A stretch of 64,000 nt of DNA, taken from MA-ANB-1 sp965216445 (lineage in GTDB: Bacteria; Actinomycetota; Acidimicrobiia; Spongiisociales; ZC4RG35). The translations under genes were made by a program, and so were the position numbers. Of this stretch, positions 63,782 to 64,000 are shown piece after piece. The DNA is taken from assembly GCA_965216445.1 (NCBI GenBank), contig OZ244166.1, positions 1,674,001 through 1,738,000 on the forward strand, written 5' to 3'. The notes under the pieces were generated by a model. That model did no database searches. It was not told the origin of the DNA and worked only from the letters and a program-made list of their open reading frames with translations. Within the stretch, counting starts at the first letter, position 1; each line of letters opens with the position of its first letter.

Positions 63782-64000
63782 CTACTCCCGGACGTGTCTT
63801 ACTGCTCCGGAGTGGACGGCTTCGATGCCGGTCGCCGTCTTGACCAAGAGTGCACCGTCGTCGGCGATCCCGGCCGCTATCCCGGCACCGTTGGGCTCCC
63901 AAACGATGTCTTTACCCAACGTTGAGCACACTTCCCGATATTCATCGATGGGCCAACCGTCATCGTTCAACAACGTGTTGAATTCCGCGGCCCAGATCGC
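63782..64000 (-). CDS. birA: Biotin-protein ligase, C-terminal part
   Basis: Only the last 72 codons are in the window. The sequence runs LGKDIVWEPNGAGIAAGIAD and LLVKTATGIEAVHSGAVRHV, the SH3-like C-terminal domain of BirA-type biotin-[carboxyl-carrier] ligase. The reading frame continues off the right edge. It is convergent with the DLH-like gene. Confidence 0.8.
   Translation of the reverse strand, partial: AIWAAEFNTLLNDDGWPIDEYREVCSTLGKDIVWEPNGAGIAAGIADDGALLVKTATGIEAVHSGAVRHVRE

Overview
The window reads as chromosomal housekeeping DNA of an actinobacterium, most likely a deep, rod-shaped lineage such as Acidimicrobiia. The class assignment is inference; the phylum rests on several markers: a DUF3499 gene, coenzyme F420 genes (cofD, cofE), a DUF5719 protein beside a large glycosyltransferase, an Rv1339-like/rph/rdgB block in mycobacterial order, and a tmRNA whose tag region resembles the mycobacterial one. 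No prophage, insertion sequence, CRISPR array or rRNA operon is visible. Genes are dense, with many 1-4 bp start/stop overlaps.

Layout. 1-5249: the end of a MoxR/CoxD-like ATPase, trkA-trkH potassium uptake, then obgE-rpmA-rplU (transcribed right to left). 5324-14436: RNase E/G, thymidine kinase, an unusual 0.5 kb array of hairpins, and the rod-shape operon mreB-mreC-mreD-mrdA-rodA preceded by ndk. 14458-20910: folC, an LPFTG-anchored surface protein with a structured leader, and tig-clpP-clpX. 20999-22427: six tRNA genes (Pro, Gly, Arg, His on minus; Lys, Leu on plus) with an HTH/LAGLIDADG-like gene between them. 22503-25859: a YunG-like protein, a CPA2 antiporter, an SDR oxidoreductase and two tandem paralogous mini membrane proteins. 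25876-29828: pdxH, Rv1339-like phosphodiesterase, rph, rdgB and NDH-2, apparently one operon. 29849-33873: DUF983, acyl-CoA dehydrogenase plus HMG-CoA lyase (leucine-type catabolism), then a coiled-coil protein/hotdog thioesterase/MBL hydrolase operon. 33949-37058: a secreted PKD protein, a double-HTH protein and an APH-like kinase. 37065-45751: tmRNA (ssrA), a lipoprotein phosphatase, then smpB, ftsX, ftsE, prfB, secA, an orphan response regulator and a ComF protein (all minus). 45841-50388: ahcY, sugar isomerase, Trm112-like protein, phosphomannomutase and a GT2 glycosyltransferase. 50385-63774: a cell-surface glycan region with large membrane proteins, DUF3499, DUF5719, a GT2-membrane fusion, cofD-cofE, UDP-glucose dehydrogenase, an LCP ligase and a dienelactone-hydrolase-like protein. 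The window ends inside birA.

How the genes work together. Elongasome (MreBCD, PBP2, RodA), FtsEX, SecA and LCP/GT proteins all serve envelope growth; ManB, the isomerase and Ugd supply sugar nucleotides. Tig-ClpP-ClpX and SmpB-tmRNA form the folding, proteolysis and ribosome-rescue set. The most unusual sequence is the hairpin array between rodA and tdk (7733-8257). Other points worth checking are the tandem 63/50-residue membrane proteins, the Asp-for-Cys change in the dienelactone-hydrolase-like protein and the structured leader of the LPFTG gene.
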